Below are positions 8,659 through 19,279 of a DNA stretch of 64,000 bases, in pieces; position 1 is the stretch's first letter, and the number at the start of each line of letters is the position of its first letter. A program made the translations under genes and the position numbers. The stretch is from an uncultured Aquimarina sp. Lineage in GTDB: Bacteria; Bacteroidota; Bacteroidia; Flavobacteriales; Flavobacteriaceae. The notes under the pieces are model-generated. The model did no database searches. It was not told where the DNA came from and was given only the letters and a program-made list of their open reading frames with translations. The stretch is from assembly GCA_947498705.1 (NCBI GenBank), contig CANMLW010000001.1, positions 930,001 through 994,000 of the forward strand, given 5' to 3'.

Positions 8659-9357
8659 ATGAAAAAAAACATCTTGCTTATTGGCGGTAGTTACGGAATA
8701 GGTTTCGAAATCGCCCTTAAACTTTATAGTGATCATACTATTTTTATAGCCTCTAGAACTTCTGAAAACTTAGGAAACCTGGAAGTTACTCATATTCCGT
8801 ATGATGCGGCAAAAGATGAAATTGATCCCTCTAGTCTCCCCGAGAGAATTGATGGGTTTGTATATTGCCCCGGGAGTATCAATCTAAAACCCTTTAAAAT
8901 GCTTACGCCAGAAACTTTTGCAGAAGACATGCAAATTAATTTTATGTTTCTAGTAAAAATTATTCATAAGTTATTACCCAGATTACAAAAGTCAGAACAG
9001 GCAAGCCTTGTGTTCTTTAGTACGGTAGCGGTAAAAATAGGAATGCCTTTTCATACCAGTATCGCAGCAGCAAAAGGTGCTATAGAAGGATTTGCAAGAG
9101 CCCTGGCTGCAGAATATGCTCCCCAGTTTAGAGTAAATGTAATTGCACCATCATTAACAGATACTTCTTTATCAAAAAGATTATTAAGCAATGACAAAAA
9201 GAAAGAATTGATGGATAACCGACACCCTATGAAACGCATTGGGCAAGCAGAGGATATTGCCAATATTGCAAAATTTCTACTTAGTGATGACAGCAACTGG
9301 ATCACGGGGCAAGTAATTGGGGTTGATGGCGGAATGTCTACATTAAATGTTTCTTAA
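8659..9357 (+). CDS. Short-chain dehydrogenase/reductase
   Basis: A 232-aa classical SDR. The N-terminal Rossmann nucleotide-binding motif reads GGSYGIGFEIA in place of TGxxxGIG. The active site has the catalytic Ser in FFSTVAVKIG; the usual YxxxK is replaced by the region HTSIAAAKGAIEG, where His or Thr stands at the Tyr position, so the catalytic Tyr appears to be missing. The end GQVIGVDGGMSTL is typical. It directly precedes the photolyase gene (9 bp gap), so the two are likely co-transcribed. The substrate is unknown. Confidence 0.85.
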   Translation: MKKNILLIGGSYGIGFEIALKLYSDHTIFIASRTSENLGNLEVTHIPYDAAKDEIDPSSLPERIDGFVYCPGSINLKPFKMLTPETFAEDMQINFMFLVKIIHKLLPRLQKSEQASLVFFSTVAVKIGMPFHTSIAAAKGAIEGFARALAAEYAPQFRVNVIAPSLTDTSLSKRLLSNDKKKELMDNRHPMKRIGQAEDIANIAKFLLSDDSNWITGQVIGVDGGMSTLNVS

Positions 9358-9366
9358 ATCTGTAAT

Positions 9367-10674
9367 ATGCTTACAAAAGTTTCAATATTTTGGTTTAGAA
9401 GAGACCTTAGACTTACAGACAACATTGGTCTTACCAATGCTTTAAAAGGAAAACACCCTGTCGTTCCTATTTTTATTTTTGATAAAAATATCACCAAACA
9501 ACTCCCTAAAGATGATGCTCGAATAACTTTTATTTTCAACACTTTACAAAAGATTCGAAAAACGCTTCAGGATAATCATCATAGCTCTTTATCCATATAT
9601 TATGGTACTCCAGAAGAAATTTTTAAGCAGTTAATTTCTAAATATTCTATCTCAGAAGTACACACAAATGGTGATTATGAACCTTATGCATTACAAAGGG
9701 ATACAAAAATTGAAAACCTATTAAAAGAGAAGCAAATACCTTTTTTTAGTTATAAAGATCAAGTTATTTTTGAAAAAAATGAAGTAGTAAAGTCTGATGG
9801 TTCACCTTATGTTGTATATACACCTTATAAAAAGGAATGGAAGAGGAAATTTGACTCGTTACAATTACATAATGATGACTCTCAAAACTATCTAGGTAAT
9901 CTCCTTAAAAATACTAATTCACCTAACATCTCACTGCAAGAAATTGGGTTTATAGCATCGCAAATTAAGGTTGCAGATTATCATGTATCGCAAGAACTAA
10001 TTCATAATTACGAAGCTACAAGGAACATTCCTTCCTATAAAAATGGCACCTCAAAACTAAGTCCACATCTTCGGTTTGGAACCATTGGCATTCGAACACT
10101 TATAAAAAAAGCCATTGCCGATACCAATGAGACCTTTTTATCAGAATTGATCTGGCGGGAGTTCTTTATGCAAATTCTTTGGCATTTCCCTTATACCAAA
10201 GAACAATCTTTTAGACCAAAATATGATCGCATTGTATGGAGAAATGACGAAGGTGAGTTTAGAAAATGGACACTAGGCCAAACAGGATATCCGTTGGTAG
10301 ATGCGGGGATGAGGCAATTAAACCAAACGGGATATATGCACAATAGAGTAAGAATGGTCGTAGCCAGTTTTTTATGCAAACATCTGTTAATAGATTGGAG
10401 ATGGGGAGAAGCTTATTTTGCAGAAAAGCTTTTGGATTATGATATGGCCGCCAATGTAGGAAACTGGCAATGGGCAGCCGGTTCTGGTGTAGATGCAGCT
10501 CCATATTTCAGGATATTTAACCCCACAACACAAATCACAAAATTCGACCCAAAACATGCTTATATAAATACCTGGATAAAAGACCTTAATGATTTCTCGT
10601 ACCCTTCTCCTATTGTCGAACACAAATTGGCCCGAGAACGTTGCTTAAAAACTTTTAAAACCGCTTTACAGTGA
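9367..10674 (+). CDS. phrB: Deoxyribodipyrimidine photolyase
   Basis: The 435-aa protein has the N-terminal photolyase alpha/beta domain (IFWFRRDLRLTDN) and the C-terminal FAD-binding helical domain. The FAD domain shows SKLSPHLRFGTI, LIWREFFMQILWHFP, TGYPLVDAGMRQL, TGYMHNRVRMVVASF and the block DYDMAANVGNWQWAAGSG. These match class I CPD photolyases, which use blue light to split cyclobutane pyrimidine dimers; a cryptochrome-like sensing role cannot be excluded. It follows the SDR gene with a 9-bp gap. Confidence 0.93.
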   Translation: MLTKVSIFWFRRDLRLTDNIGLTNALKGKHPVVPIFIFDKNITKQLPKDDARITFIFNTLQKIRKTLQDNHHSSLSIYYGTPEEIFKQLISKYSISEVHTNGDYEPYALQRDTKIENLLKEKQIPFFSYKDQVIFEKNEVVKSDGSPYVVYTPYKKEWKRKFDSLQLHNDDSQNYLGNLLKNTNSPNISLQEIGFIASQIKVADYHVSQELIHNYEATRNIPSYKNGTSKLSPHLRFGTIGIRTLIKKAIADTNETFLSELIWREFFMQILWHFPYTKEQSFRPKYDRIVWRNDEGEFRKWTLGQTGYPLVDAGMRQLNQTGYMHNRVRMVVASFLCKHLLIDWRWGEAYFAEKLLDYDMAANVGNWQWAAGSGVDAAPYFRIFNPTTQITKFDPKHAYINTWIKDLNDFSYPSPIVEHKLARERCLKTFKTALQ

Positions 10675-10907
10675 TTTATATATTTTCCACTTAAATTCAA
10701 CTAGTAAAACTTCATCTTTTTATCCAAGACAAAAATATTTTGTTTTCTTGTAAGCAAAATCAAATCAGGTCTGGTATAAGAATTATAACATTTCTTTAAT
10801 ATGGAAAATTGAAGTTTTTTGTAAATTAACATTGTCGTTTATTCTTTTCTATATTAGAATAAAATGACTTTTATCAATCACACATATAACTTAAAATAAC
10901 ACTAAAA

Positions 10908-11276
10908 ATGAACACACAAGAAGTTGCCAATCGTTTAATAGAACTTTGTCGTCATGGAGAAAATATGCAAGCTATCAAAGAGCTTTATGATCAAAACGTT
11001 GTAAGTAAAGAAATGCCTGGATCACCCAATGAAATAGTATCGGGTAAAGATGCAGTATTTAAAAAAAGTGAAGAATGGTATGCTTCTGTAGAAGAGTTTC
11101 ATGGTGGTGAAATTTCTGATCCTGTTGTTGCCAGCGATCATTTTAGTTGTTCTATGAAAATGGATTGTACTTTTAAAGAGCAAGGACGTATGCAAATTGA
11201 AGAAGTGTGCGTTTATCAGGTAAATGATGGTAAGATTACAGAAGAGCAATTCTTTTATACCATGCCAGGTAATTAG
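10908..11276 (+). CDS. SnoaL-like (NTF2-fold) small protein
   Basis: The 122-aa protein has the NTF2/SnoaL pattern: an N-terminal helix pair (VANRLIELCRHGENMQAIKELYDQNV), the stretch MPGSPNEIVSGKDAV, and then a curved sheet ending in VCVYQVNDGKITEEQFFY. SnoaL-like proteins are small-ligand-binding or isomerase-like; no substrate can be named. It stands alone with a terminator downstream. Confidence 0.8.
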   Translation: MNTQEVANRLIELCRHGENMQAIKELYDQNVVSKEMPGSPNEIVSGKDAVFKKSEEWYASVEEFHGGEISDPVVASDHFSCSMKMDCTFKEQGRMQIEEVCVYQVNDGKITEEQFFYTMPGN

Positions 11277-11331
11277 TATTTTTCAAAAAATAGTACAATA
11301 GTATATAAATCATCGATATTATAAGCTATAA

Positions 11332-11360
11332 AGAAAAGGTCTCTATATGAGGCCTTTTCT
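11332..11360 (+). terminator. Terminator after the SnoaL-like gene
   Basis: Twelve-bp arms (11332-11343 and 11349-11360) with one G-T pair and a 5-base loop; the following T run is short. Confidence 0.6.
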
Positions 11361-11585
11361 GCTTTTAATCACTTTTCATTACATAAAATAGTACCATAAA
11401 AGACACTATTTATTTCTCTTTTCGAATGAAAGAAGTTTAATATTCACAAATATTTAACAAAACCATTGCATTTAAAGGGTAAAACCACAAAAAACAGTTA
11501 ATTATATAATAAAACATCTGATTTTCAATATAATATTTAATTTTGGTGTAACTAAAATTAAACACAAATCTAAACTCAACTTATT

Positions 11586-14500
11586 ATGAAAACGCGATTA
11601 TCCTTATTCGTGGGGTTGTTCGTAGTATGCTTTGGTTTTTCCCAAACCAAAGGCTATTGGACAAAAAATGCTCAAAAGTTTAGCACCAAAAACATTTCTT
11701 CTATTGGTGCAGATGTAAACACAACAAATAAAACTATTTACAGATTGGATGCAGATGGCATTAGAAAGGCACTTACCGCCTCTCCACAACGTGCCAAATC
11801 ATCTGGCAATTCTGATGTGGTTATTTCATTTCCTAATTCAGATGGTCAATTTGAACAATATCGCATGACGCAAACTTCTGTTTTGCATCCTGATCTTGCC
11901 AAAAGGTACCCTTCTATAAAATCTTATGTAGGTAAAAATGTTAACGGTGATGGAAGTCAGGTCCACTTAAGTTTAGGTGATGACGGACTACATGCTACGT
12001 TTTTTAAACCCGGTTCTAGTACCCAATATATAGATCCTTATACCGCAAATAGGAAAAACTATATAGTATATGGTAAAGCAGATATGGGAACAAGAGAAGC
12101 TTTTAAGTGTTCTCTTCAGGAAATAGGGCCAAAAAATAAGGCTCCTAACTATGATGATATGCAGCAAAGAAACCCTAATGATGGTACTTTGAGAACCTAT
12201 CGTTTAGCAATGGCAGCAACAGGAGAGTATTCTCAATTTCATATACAAGATCAGGGAGTATCCTCTGGCGCATCTGATGCGGTAAAAAAAGCAGCTGTAC
12301 TTTCTGCCATAAATACCACAATGACCCGAGTAAATGGAATTTACGAAAGAGATCTAGGAGTTACTATGCAAGTTGTAGCTAATAACGATAAAATTATATA
12401 CCTAAATGCAAGTTCTGATCCTTATTCTAACGAGTATTTACGTAAAAACAATGAAGTATGTGATCGTGAAATTGGAAGTGCTAATTATGACATAGGCCAC
12501 GTTGTATCTACAGGTAGTGGTGGTGTTGCATATCTTGGTGTTGTTTGTCGTAATGGATCTAAAGCTGGTGGAACGACAGGTTTAAGAACTCCTAAAGGAG
12601 ATCCTTTTGATGTAGATTATGTTGCGCACGAAATGGGACATCAGTTTGGTGGTAATCACACCATGAACAATGCCTGTGGAGGAAACAGAAATAGTGGAAC
12701 TGCAGTAGAACCAGGAAGTGCATCTACCATAATGGGATATGCAGGAATATGCTCGCCAAATGTACAAAACAAAAGTGATGACCATTTTCATGCAATCAGT
12801 ATTCAGGAAATGTGGGCACATGTTTTAAGTGGATCTTGCGCGCAAAAAACAGTAACTGGTAATAATGCTCCTACTGCTAATGCAGGTAGTAATTTTACCA
12901 TTCCAAAATCAACTCCTTTTGTTTTGAAAGGATCAGGAACAGATACCAACTCAGAAGATAAACTAACGTACAACTGGGAGCAAATGGACAAAGAACTGGT
13001 TACTATGCCTCCAAGAGCTACCAATACAGGAGGACCTGCTTTCCGTTCGATATCTTCAAAAACATCACCAGATAGATATATGCCTGATTTGGCTACTGTA
13101 ATAGCAGGTAATACCGCTTCAGAATGGGAAGTAGTTCCTTCTGTGGCTAGAACAATGAACTTTAGACTTACTGTAAGAGATAATCATGTAGGTGGTGGTA
13201 ATACAGCATCCGATGATACGAGAATTACTGTAAGTGCTGCTGCTGGGCCATTTATTGTAAATGCTCCCAATACCGCAGTAAGCTGGGCTGCTGGCTCTAG
13301 TCAGACTGTAACCTGGAGTGTAGCGGGCACTACAGGAAATGGTGTAAACGCTGCAAACGTAGACATCTTATTATCAACTGATGGAGGAAAAACATATCCT
13401 GTAACGATTGCTTCTGCAGTGGCTAACGATGGTTCACATGAGATTACCGTACCAAATAATAGAGGTTCTCAAAATAGAATCATGGTAAGAGGTACTAATC
13501 ATATTTTTTATGACATTTCGAATGCTAATTTTACTATTACCGGTGGCATAGTAGATAATGAAGCACCTTCTACTCCTTCTAACCTAACCGCGTCTAACGA
13601 AACTCAAACAACCATTGATTTATCATGGACTGCTTCTACCGACAACGTAGGGGTAACGGGATATGATGTGTATCAAGGTAATACCATGATTACTACGGTA
13701 ACAGGAACAAGATACCAAGCTACTGGATTAACAGCAGGTACCGAGTATTCTTTTAGAGTAAAGGCAAAAGATGCTGCTGGTAACGAATCTGCTTTTAGTA
13801 ACACAGCTACTGCTTCTACTTTACCAGAAGAAGATACACAGGCACCTACCGCACCATCAAGATTGGCTGCAGCAAATGAAACACAAACAACGATTGATCT
13901 TACCTGGGAAGCATCTACAGATAATGTAGGGGTAACGGGATATGATGTATATCGTGGTAATACAATGATTGCTACTGTAGCAGGAACAAGATACCAAGCT
14001 ACTGGATTAACAGCAGGTACCGAATATTCTTTTAGAGTAAAAGCAAAAGATGCTGCTGGTAACGAATCTGCTTTTAGTAACACAGCTACTGCTTCTACTC
14101 TACCAGAAGACAATACTGATACAGAAGCACCAACTGTACCATCAAGATTGGCTGCAGCAAATGAGACACAAACAACGATCGATCTTACCTGGGAACCATC
14201 TACAGATAATGTTGCTGTTACAGGATATGATGTATATCAAGGAGATACCATGATCGCAACAGTTCCAGGAACAAGATATCAAGCTGCTGGATTAACAGCA
14301 GGTACCGAATACTCTTTTAGAGTAAAAGCAAAAGATGCTGCTGGTAACGAATCTGTTTTTAGTAACACAGCTACTGCTTCTACTCTACCAGAAGACAATA
14401 CTGATACAGAAGCACCTACTGTACCATCAAGATTAGCTGCAGCAAATGAGACACAAACAACGATTGATCTTACCTGGGAAGCTTCTACAGATAATGTTGC

Positions 14501-16061
14501 TGTTACAGGATATGATGTATATCAAGGAGATACCATGGTTGCAACAGTTCCAGGAACAAGATACCAAGCCGCTGGATTAACTCCAGGTACCGAATACTCT
14601 TTTAGAGTAAAGGCAAAAGATGCTGCTGGTAACGAATCTGCTTTTAGTAACACGGCTACTGCTTCTACCTTACCAGAAGACAATACTGATACAGAAGCAC
14701 CTACTGTACCATCAAGATTGGCTGCAGCAAATGAAACACAAACAACGATCGATCTTACTTGGGAAGCATCTACAGATAATGTTGCTGTTACAGGATATGA
14801 TGTATATCAAGGAGATACCATGGTTGCAACAGTTCCAGGAACAAGATACCAAGCTGCTGGATTAACTCCAGGTACCGAATACTCTTTTAGAGTAAAAGCA
14901 AAAGATGCTGCTGGTAATGAATCTGCTTTTAGTAACACAGCTACTGCTTCTACACTACCAGAAGACAATACCGATACAGAAGCACCTACTGCACCAACAG
15001 AGTTAATGGCAGATAATGAAACACAAACAACCATCGATCTTAGCTGGATGGCCTCTACAGATAATGTAGGTGTTACAGGATATGAAGTATATCAAGGAGA
15101 TGTGATGATCGCAACTGTAGAAGGAACTAGATACCAGGTAATGGGATTAACCCCAGGAACCGAATACTCATTTAGCGTATTGGCAATGGATGCTGCAGGA
15201 AACAAATCAAGGTTTAGTAACACAGCGACAGCTTCTACATTACCAGAAGACAATACCGATACCGAAGCACCTACTGTACCAACAGAATTAGCTGCTTCTA
15301 ATATCAAGCAAACTACCTTAACTCTTAACTGGATGGCTTCTACCGATAATGTAGCAGTAACAGGATATAATGTATATCAAGGTACAACCATGATAGGTAC
15401 CTCTGTTACAACCTCATTTAATGTATCAGGATTAACAGCAGCTACTACTTATCAGTTTACAGTAGTTGCTATGGATGCTGCAGGAAACATGTCTGAGGCT
15501 AGTAATGTAGCAACTGCCACTACCAAAGATGAAGATACTACCAATATTTGTGAGGGAGTAGCGCCATGGCAATGGGGAGTACCTTACCAAACAGGAGACA
15601 GAGTAGTGTACAGAGGGAATCTTTTTGAAAAACTAGAAAGAGGATGGAAGTTTATTGGTAGATGTAATGCAAGTTCTTGTGAAGGAATTGATGAGTGGAA
15701 ATCAGGTACTTCTTATAATTCTGGAGATAAAATAGTTTACAAAGGTAACCTATGGCAACGTACAGACAGAGGTTGGGTATTTGTTTCATCTTGTGGAGCT
15801 AAGTCTTCTAGTAAAATAGCACCGCCAAGCGGAGGTATTACAATCTCTCCAAATCCAGCAAACAATCTAATAAACATTAATAATTATACGCCATCAGAAG
15901 AAAGAGCAGTATATAGTGTAATTGATTTATTAGGAAGAACAATAAATAGTGGAGATTACAAATCAGCAACATTAGATGTTTCAAACTTAAAAGCAGGAAC
16001 ATATATCTTGAGAATAACAACAAGTAATGCTGTTCGCACTGCTACTTTTATAAAAGAGTAA
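11586..16061 (+). CDS. Secreted reprolysin-like metalloprotease with seven FN3 repeats and T9SS sorting domain
   Basis: This is a 1491-aa multidomain exoprotein. A signal peptide (ends near FGFSQT) is followed by a propeptide-like region and a zinc metalloprotease domain with HEMGHQFGGNH (His348, Glu349, His352, His358), the HExxHxxGxxH zinc site of reprolysin-like peptidases. After Ig/PKD-like modules come seven fibronectin type III repeats (about 655-1320), two Cys-bounded modules with WxxGxxYxxGDxVxYxGNLxxxxxxGW that resemble carbohydrate-binding CBM5/12 domains, and a C-terminal PNPANNLININN-type Por sorting domain. It probably digests extracellular protein. Confidence 0.92.
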   Translation: MKTRLSLFVGLFVVCFGFSQTKGYWTKNAQKFSTKNISSIGADVNTTNKTIYRLDADGIRKALTASPQRAKSSGNSDVVISFPNSDGQFEQYRMTQTSVLHPDLAKRYPSIKSYVGKNVNGDGSQVHLSLGDDGLHATFFKPGSSTQYIDPYTANRKNYIVYGKADMGTREAFKCSLQEIGPKNKAPNYDDMQQRNPNDGTLRTYRLAMAATGEYSQFHIQDQGVSSGASDAVKKAAVLSAINTTMTRVNGIYERDLGVTMQVVANNDKIIYLNASSDPYSNEYLRKNNEVCDREIGSANYDIGHVVSTGSGGVAYLGVVCRNGSKAGGTTGLRTPKGDPFDVDYVAHEMGHQFGGNHTMNNACGGNRNSGTAVEPGSASTIMGYAGICSPNVQNKSDDHFHAISIQEMWAHVLSGSCAQKTVTGNNAPTANAGSNFTIPKSTPFVLKGSGTDTNSEDKLTYNWEQMDKELVTMPPRATNTGGPAFRSISSKTSPDRYMPDLATVIAGNTASEWEVVPSVARTMNFRLTVRDNHVGGGNTASDDTRITVSAAAGPFIVNAPNTAVSWAAGSSQTVTWSVAGTTGNGVNAANVDILLSTDGGKTYPVTIASAVANDGSHEITVPNNRGSQNRIMVRGTNHIFYDISNANFTITGGIVDNEAPSTPSNLTASNETQTTIDLSWTASTDNVGVTGYDVYQGNTMITTVTGTRYQATGLTAGTEYSFRVKAKDAAGNESAFSNTATASTLPEEDTQAPTAPSRLAAANETQTTIDLTWEASTDNVGVTGYDVYRGNTMIATVAGTRYQATGLTAGTEYSFRVKAKDAAGNESAFSNTATASTLPEDNTDTEAPTVPSRLAAANETQTTIDLTWEPSTDNVAVTGYDVYQGDTMIATVPGTRYQAAGLTAGTEYSFRVKAKDAAGNESVFSNTATASTLPEDNTDTEAPTVPSRLAAANETQTTIDLTWEASTDNVAVTGYDVYQGDTMVATVPGTRYQAAGLTPGTEYSFRVKAKDAAGNESAFSNTATASTLPEDNTDTEAPTVPSRLAAANETQTTIDLTWEASTDNVAVTGYDVYQGDTMVATVPGTRYQAAGLTPGTEYSFRVKAKDAAGNESAFSNTATASTLPEDNTDTEAPTAPTELMADNETQTTIDLSWMASTDNVGVTGYEVYQGDVMIATVEGTRYQVMGLTPGTEYSFSVLAMDAAGNKSRFSNTATASTLPEDNTDTEAPTVPTELAASNIKQTTLTLNWMASTDNVAVTGYNVYQGTTMIGTSVTTSFNVSGLTAATTYQFTVVAMDAAGNMSEASNVATATTKDEDTTNICEGVAPWQWGVPYQTGDRVVYRGNLFEKLERGWKFIGRCNASSCEGIDEWKSGTSYNSGDKIVYKGNLWQRTDRGWVFVSSCGAKSSSKIAPPSGGITISPNPANNLININNYTPSEERAVYSVIDLLGRTINSGDYKSATLDVSNLKAGTYILRITTSNAVRTATFIKE
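13553..15540 (+). repeat. Tandem FN3-coding repeat, period 285 bp
   Basis: The boundary GATAC(A/C)GAAGCACC recurs at 14118, 14403, 14688, 14973 and 15258, exactly 285 bp (95 codons) apart. Units 2-5 are nearly identical in DNA; the first and last two are more diverged. This points to recent unequal recombination that lengthens the stalk of the protease. Confidence 0.92.
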
Positions 16062-16092
16062 TTTATAAGTAAACACATTGCTCATTTTTTTT

Positions 16093-16123
16093 AGAGGTTA
16101 TCTGTAAAGGTAACCTCTTTTTC
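16093..16123 (+). terminator. Terminator after the metalloprotease gene
   Basis: Eight-bp core arms (16093-16100 and 16111-16118) followed by a T run. Confidence 0.75.
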
Positions 16124-16404
16124 ATGTCTTGATATCCATATATTTTTCTAAACTAAAGTTCTAAAAAAAAACTTAATGTGACCCGATATTCTTCACCCTA
16201 GGTAATACTCTACTATTTTACTCTTAGTACTTCAAAAAGTTCATTATTATCGTAATTTTTAAAAAACATAAAAGTTCAAACAAACTAAAATTCAGTCATT
16301 TAATAATCTGTTTGTAGGATGACAGAGAAAAATGAAAAAACCGTTAATTTTTTGATTTCATTTCTTTATTTGAATCAGTTATCCTATTTTAGTTATCACT
16401 AACT

Positions 16405-16543
16405 TAAACTCAACTCAATTATGAAAACGCGATTAATCTTCTCGATTACAAGCTTTTTCGAACAAAAAATCATGGTTACCCGGCCCGATTCTTTAGACGA
16501 AAAGTGTTGTAAATTCTCAAAAAAATATTTCAATTGTATTTGA
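16405..16543 (+). pseudogene. Vestigial duplicate of the metalloprotease 5' end
   Basis: The leader TAAACTCAACT and the start ATGAAAACGCGATTA with the next few bases repeat the region just before and at the metalloprotease start (11572-11600). After the first five codons the similarity ends and the frame runs to a stop after 40 codons with no recognisable domain. It looks like the remnant of a duplicated or recombined exoprotein gene rather than an active gene. Confidence 0.6.
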
Positions 16544-16718
16544 TTCAATTTCACAGAATCAACATAAATATTCTTTAGATTTAGCCCCCCTAAAAAAACC
16601 TAAACATAGGTAAACAATAAGCTACATCTACTTGAATTTCAGCTCCCTTTATTGCATAAACCAATAAGGTAAATGCAAGTATTTTAAACTCTAACAAATC
16701 ATTTTAAAACTTAAAACA
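16544..16718. other. Upstream region of the serine protease gene
   Basis: No open frame; presumably the promoter and leader of the gene at 16719. No element was confidently assigned. Confidence 0.3.
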
Positions 16719-19109
16719 ATGAAAAATTTTTATGTGCTTATTTTAAGCATGGTTACCTGTTTATTTACTACTGAATTGCACTCTCAAGTAAAAACTGAAT
16801 CTAATAATCAGTCTCGAATAAGAAATGGAGAAGATGTTTTAATCGAAAATCACCCATATCAAGCCGATTTAGGAGGCTGTGGAGGTACCATTATTGGGCC
16901 TACCTGGATTCTTACTGCAGAACATTGTGTTGGCGGAATCGTAGGAAGTACTGTCGGGGTTGGTTATACCAAAAGAAGTGACAAATCTACAGGACAAACA
17001 TCTACCGTAAAAAGAGTCATTAATTTTCCTTGTTCAGGATGTGACTTGAGTCTCTTAGAACTGAATACACCTTTAGATTTATCTGGTAAATATGCCAAGG
17101 CAATCAGGTATGCTTCGGCAGTAGTTTTTACCAAGGGGTATGTTAAAAAAGATATGGATTGCTATGCTACAGGTTGGGGACAATTAGATCCTAATACTGG
17201 TGCTACTCCCGATAATTTACAAGGAGCACTATTAAAATTTGGACAAGTGCAACTATCAGACGAACGTATTAGAGTTGAAGAGACCGAAGGAAGAATGGTG
17301 TGTAGAGGAGATAGTGGCGGTCCATTAGTTGTAAATAATAGTGATAAGTCTGAATTGATTTTGGTAGGAGCTGTAAGTGGCGGAGAAGGAAGCCCTTGCT
17401 CTGACTATGGTTTTTGGGGTAATGTAGCTAATGCAGCAAGCTGGATAGAAGAACAAACCGGTATTAAGCCTTATACAGAAGACACCACTGGCGATACGCA
17501 AGCACCAACAACTCCTGCTAACTTAGCTTCGTCTAATGTAACTCAAACTACAGTAGGTTTATCCTGGACAGCTTCTACCGATAATGTTGGAGTAACTGGC
17601 TATGATGTTTATCAGGGTAATACGGTAGTAACAACGGTAACAGGTACATCACATACAGTAACAGGATTAACTGCTAATACTGCCTATCAATTTAGAGTAA
17701 AAGCAAAAGATGCTGCAGGTAATACTTCTGACTTTAGTAATACCGTTTCTGTAACTACATTAACCGATACGACCGATCCAACTTATTGTTCTTCGAACGG
17801 TCAAAGCATTGCAGACGAGTATATAAGCAACGTAACATTAGGTAGCATTAATAATACCACTACCGGTTCTTCTGGAGGGTATGGAGATTATACTTCTCTT
17901 TCTACTACCCTGTCTAAAGGAGCATCTAATACAATCACTATTACTCCGACATGGTCAGGTACTACTTATGATGAAGGATATAGTGTATGGATCGATTATA
18001 ACGGAGATGGTGATTTTGCAGATAGTGGAGAGCAAGTATTTAGCAAAGCAGCTTCTCAAGATACTCCTGTAAGCGGAAGTTTTACAGTACCTGCATCTGC
18101 TACCAACGGGAATACTCGTATGAGAGTATCTATGAAATACAATGGAATACCTACTCCTTGTGAGTCTTTTAGCTATGGAGAGGTAGAAGATTATACAGTA
18201 ACTATTACAGGAGGAGGTACCGATCCAACATGTAACGATGGGATACAAAACGGAGATGAAACCGGTATCGACTGTGGCGGTTCTTGTGAACCTTGTCAAG
18301 TAGATCCTACTTGTAATGATGGGATACAAAATGGTGATGAAACCGGTATTGATTGTGGTGGTTCTTGCGAACCATGTCAGGTTACAGTAACCTATTGTAC
18401 TGCTGATGGTAATGATGGTCCAGAAGCAATATCGAATGTTACTTTTGCTGGGATTAATAACTCATCAACACGTGGTGCTACAGGTTATGAAGATCATACC
18501 TCCTCTACGGCAAGTGTAAGCAGAGGAACAAGCTATAACCTTAATGTGACCATTATAGGATATCAAGGTGGATCTACCGACGAAATATATGCTTGGATCG
18601 ACTGGAATCGTGATGGTGATTTTGCAGATGCTGGTGAGAATTATACGGTAACAAAAACATCTAATCTAGCGGGTAGCGTATCGATAAGTGTACCACAAAC
18701 AGCAAATGTCGGGTCAACAAGAATGAGAGTATTGGTTTCTTACTATGATAATGAAAACAACCCTTGTGATACCGGTACTAATGATGTTCGTTTTGGAGAG
18801 TATGAAGATTATACAGTAGCAGTAACTGCCAGTAAATCTGGTAACTCTAATAGCAGAGATTTCTTCTCTATTGCTAATCCAGTTGCTTCTTATGGAAGCT
18901 TAGATATTAACTTTAATGGTTCTAAAGCTGAAAATGCAAAAATTGCAATATATGATACAAACGGAAGAAAAGTGGCTGATTTTAGTCAACAAAAACTTTC
19001 TGGAAAATCTTTGTCATTACCTCTTAATGGAAAACTAAGACAAGGACTATATTTTGTAAAGATACAAACAAAAGGAGCTAATGGTACACAAAGCGTTATT
19101 GTAAAATAA
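16719..19109 (+). CDS. Secreted trypsin-like serine protease with FN3, two GEVED modules and T9SS sorting domain
   Basis: A 796-aa exoprotein. After the signal peptide comes an S1 peptidase domain with His69 (TAEHC), Asp109 (CDLSLLEL) and Ser199 ([10 protein letters not shown]). One FN3 repeat (about 262-345) follows. Two GEVED-type modules ([19 protein letters not shown] and [18 protein letters not shown]) flank a duplicated Cys-rich linker, [17 protein letters not shown], present twice. The C-terminus is a Por sorting domain ending in [11 protein letters not shown]. It likely works alongside the metalloprotease in digesting external protein. Confidence 0.93.
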   Translation: MKNFYVLILSMVTCLFTTELHSQVKTESNNQSRIRNGEDVLIENHPYQADLGGCGGTIIGPTWILTAEHCVGGIVGSTVGVGYTKRSDKSTGQTSTVKRVINFPCSGCDLSLLELNTPLDLSGKYAKAIRYASAVVFTKGYVKKDMDCYATGWGQLDPNTGATPDNLQGALLKFGQVQLSDERIRVEETEGRMVCRGDSGGPLVVNNSDKSELILVGAVSGGEGSPCSDYGFWGNVANAASWIEEQTGIKPYTEDTTGDTQAPTTPANLASSNVTQTTVGLSWTASTDNVGVTGYDVYQGNTVVTTVTGTSHTVTGLTANTAYQFRVKAKDAAGNTSDFSNTVSVTTLTDTTDPTYCSSNGQSIADEYISNVTLGSINNTTTGSSGGYGDYTSLSTTLSKGASNTITITPTWSGTTYDEGYSVWIDYNGDGDFADSGEQVFSKAASQDTPVSGSFTVPASATNGNTRMRVSMKYNGIPTPCESFSYGEVEDYTVTITGGGTDPTCNDGIQNGDETGIDCGGSCEPCQVDPTCNDGIQNGDETGIDCGGSCEPCQVTVTYCTADGNDGPEAISNVTFAGINNSSTRGATGYEDHTSSTASVSRGTSYNLNVTIIGYQGGSTDEIYAWIDWNRDGDFADAGENYTVTKTSNLAGSVSISVPQTANVGSTRMRVLVSYYDNENNPCDTGTNDVRFGEYEDYTVAVTASKSGNSNSRDFFSIANPVASYGSLDINFNGSKAENAKIAIYDTNGRKVADFSQQKLSGKSLSLPLNGKLRQGLYFVKIQTKGANGTQSVIVK

Positions 19110-19144
19110 TGTGAACTACTGCTTTTTTACTGGTTAATAACAAG

Positions 19145-19176
19145 AGAGGTTGTCTGCTTAGACAACCTCTTTTTTA
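19145..19176 (+). terminator. Terminator after the serine protease gene
   Basis: Perfect 10-bp arms (19145-19154 and 19161-19170) followed by six T. Confidence 0.85.
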
Positions 19177-19210
19177 ATCTCTAAAATTCAACAAAACATA
19201 TCTCCAGAAC

Positions 19211-19253
19211 TGACATTTATCATAGTAATAAGGTAATAAACCAAGTACTTTTG
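19211..19253 (+). promoter_or_regulatory. FNR-type box and -7 element of the usp gene at 19280
   Basis: Box TGACATTTATCA at 19211-19222, 23 bp gap, then TACTTTTG at 19246-19253, a full match to TAnnTTTG. The predicted start of transcription near 19258 leaves a 22-base leader. Confidence 0.75.
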
Positions 19254-19279
19254 AAGTATAAAACACTAAAAACGAAAAC

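Noticed and set aside
13673..14113. Minus-strand frames opposite the FN3 repeats
   Set aside because: They recur with each repeat as a by-product of codon use on the other strand.
13553..15540. Long regular repeats as a possible CRISPR array
   Set aside because: The period is 285 bp, in frame, and encodes FN3 domains; there are no short repeats with unique spacers.
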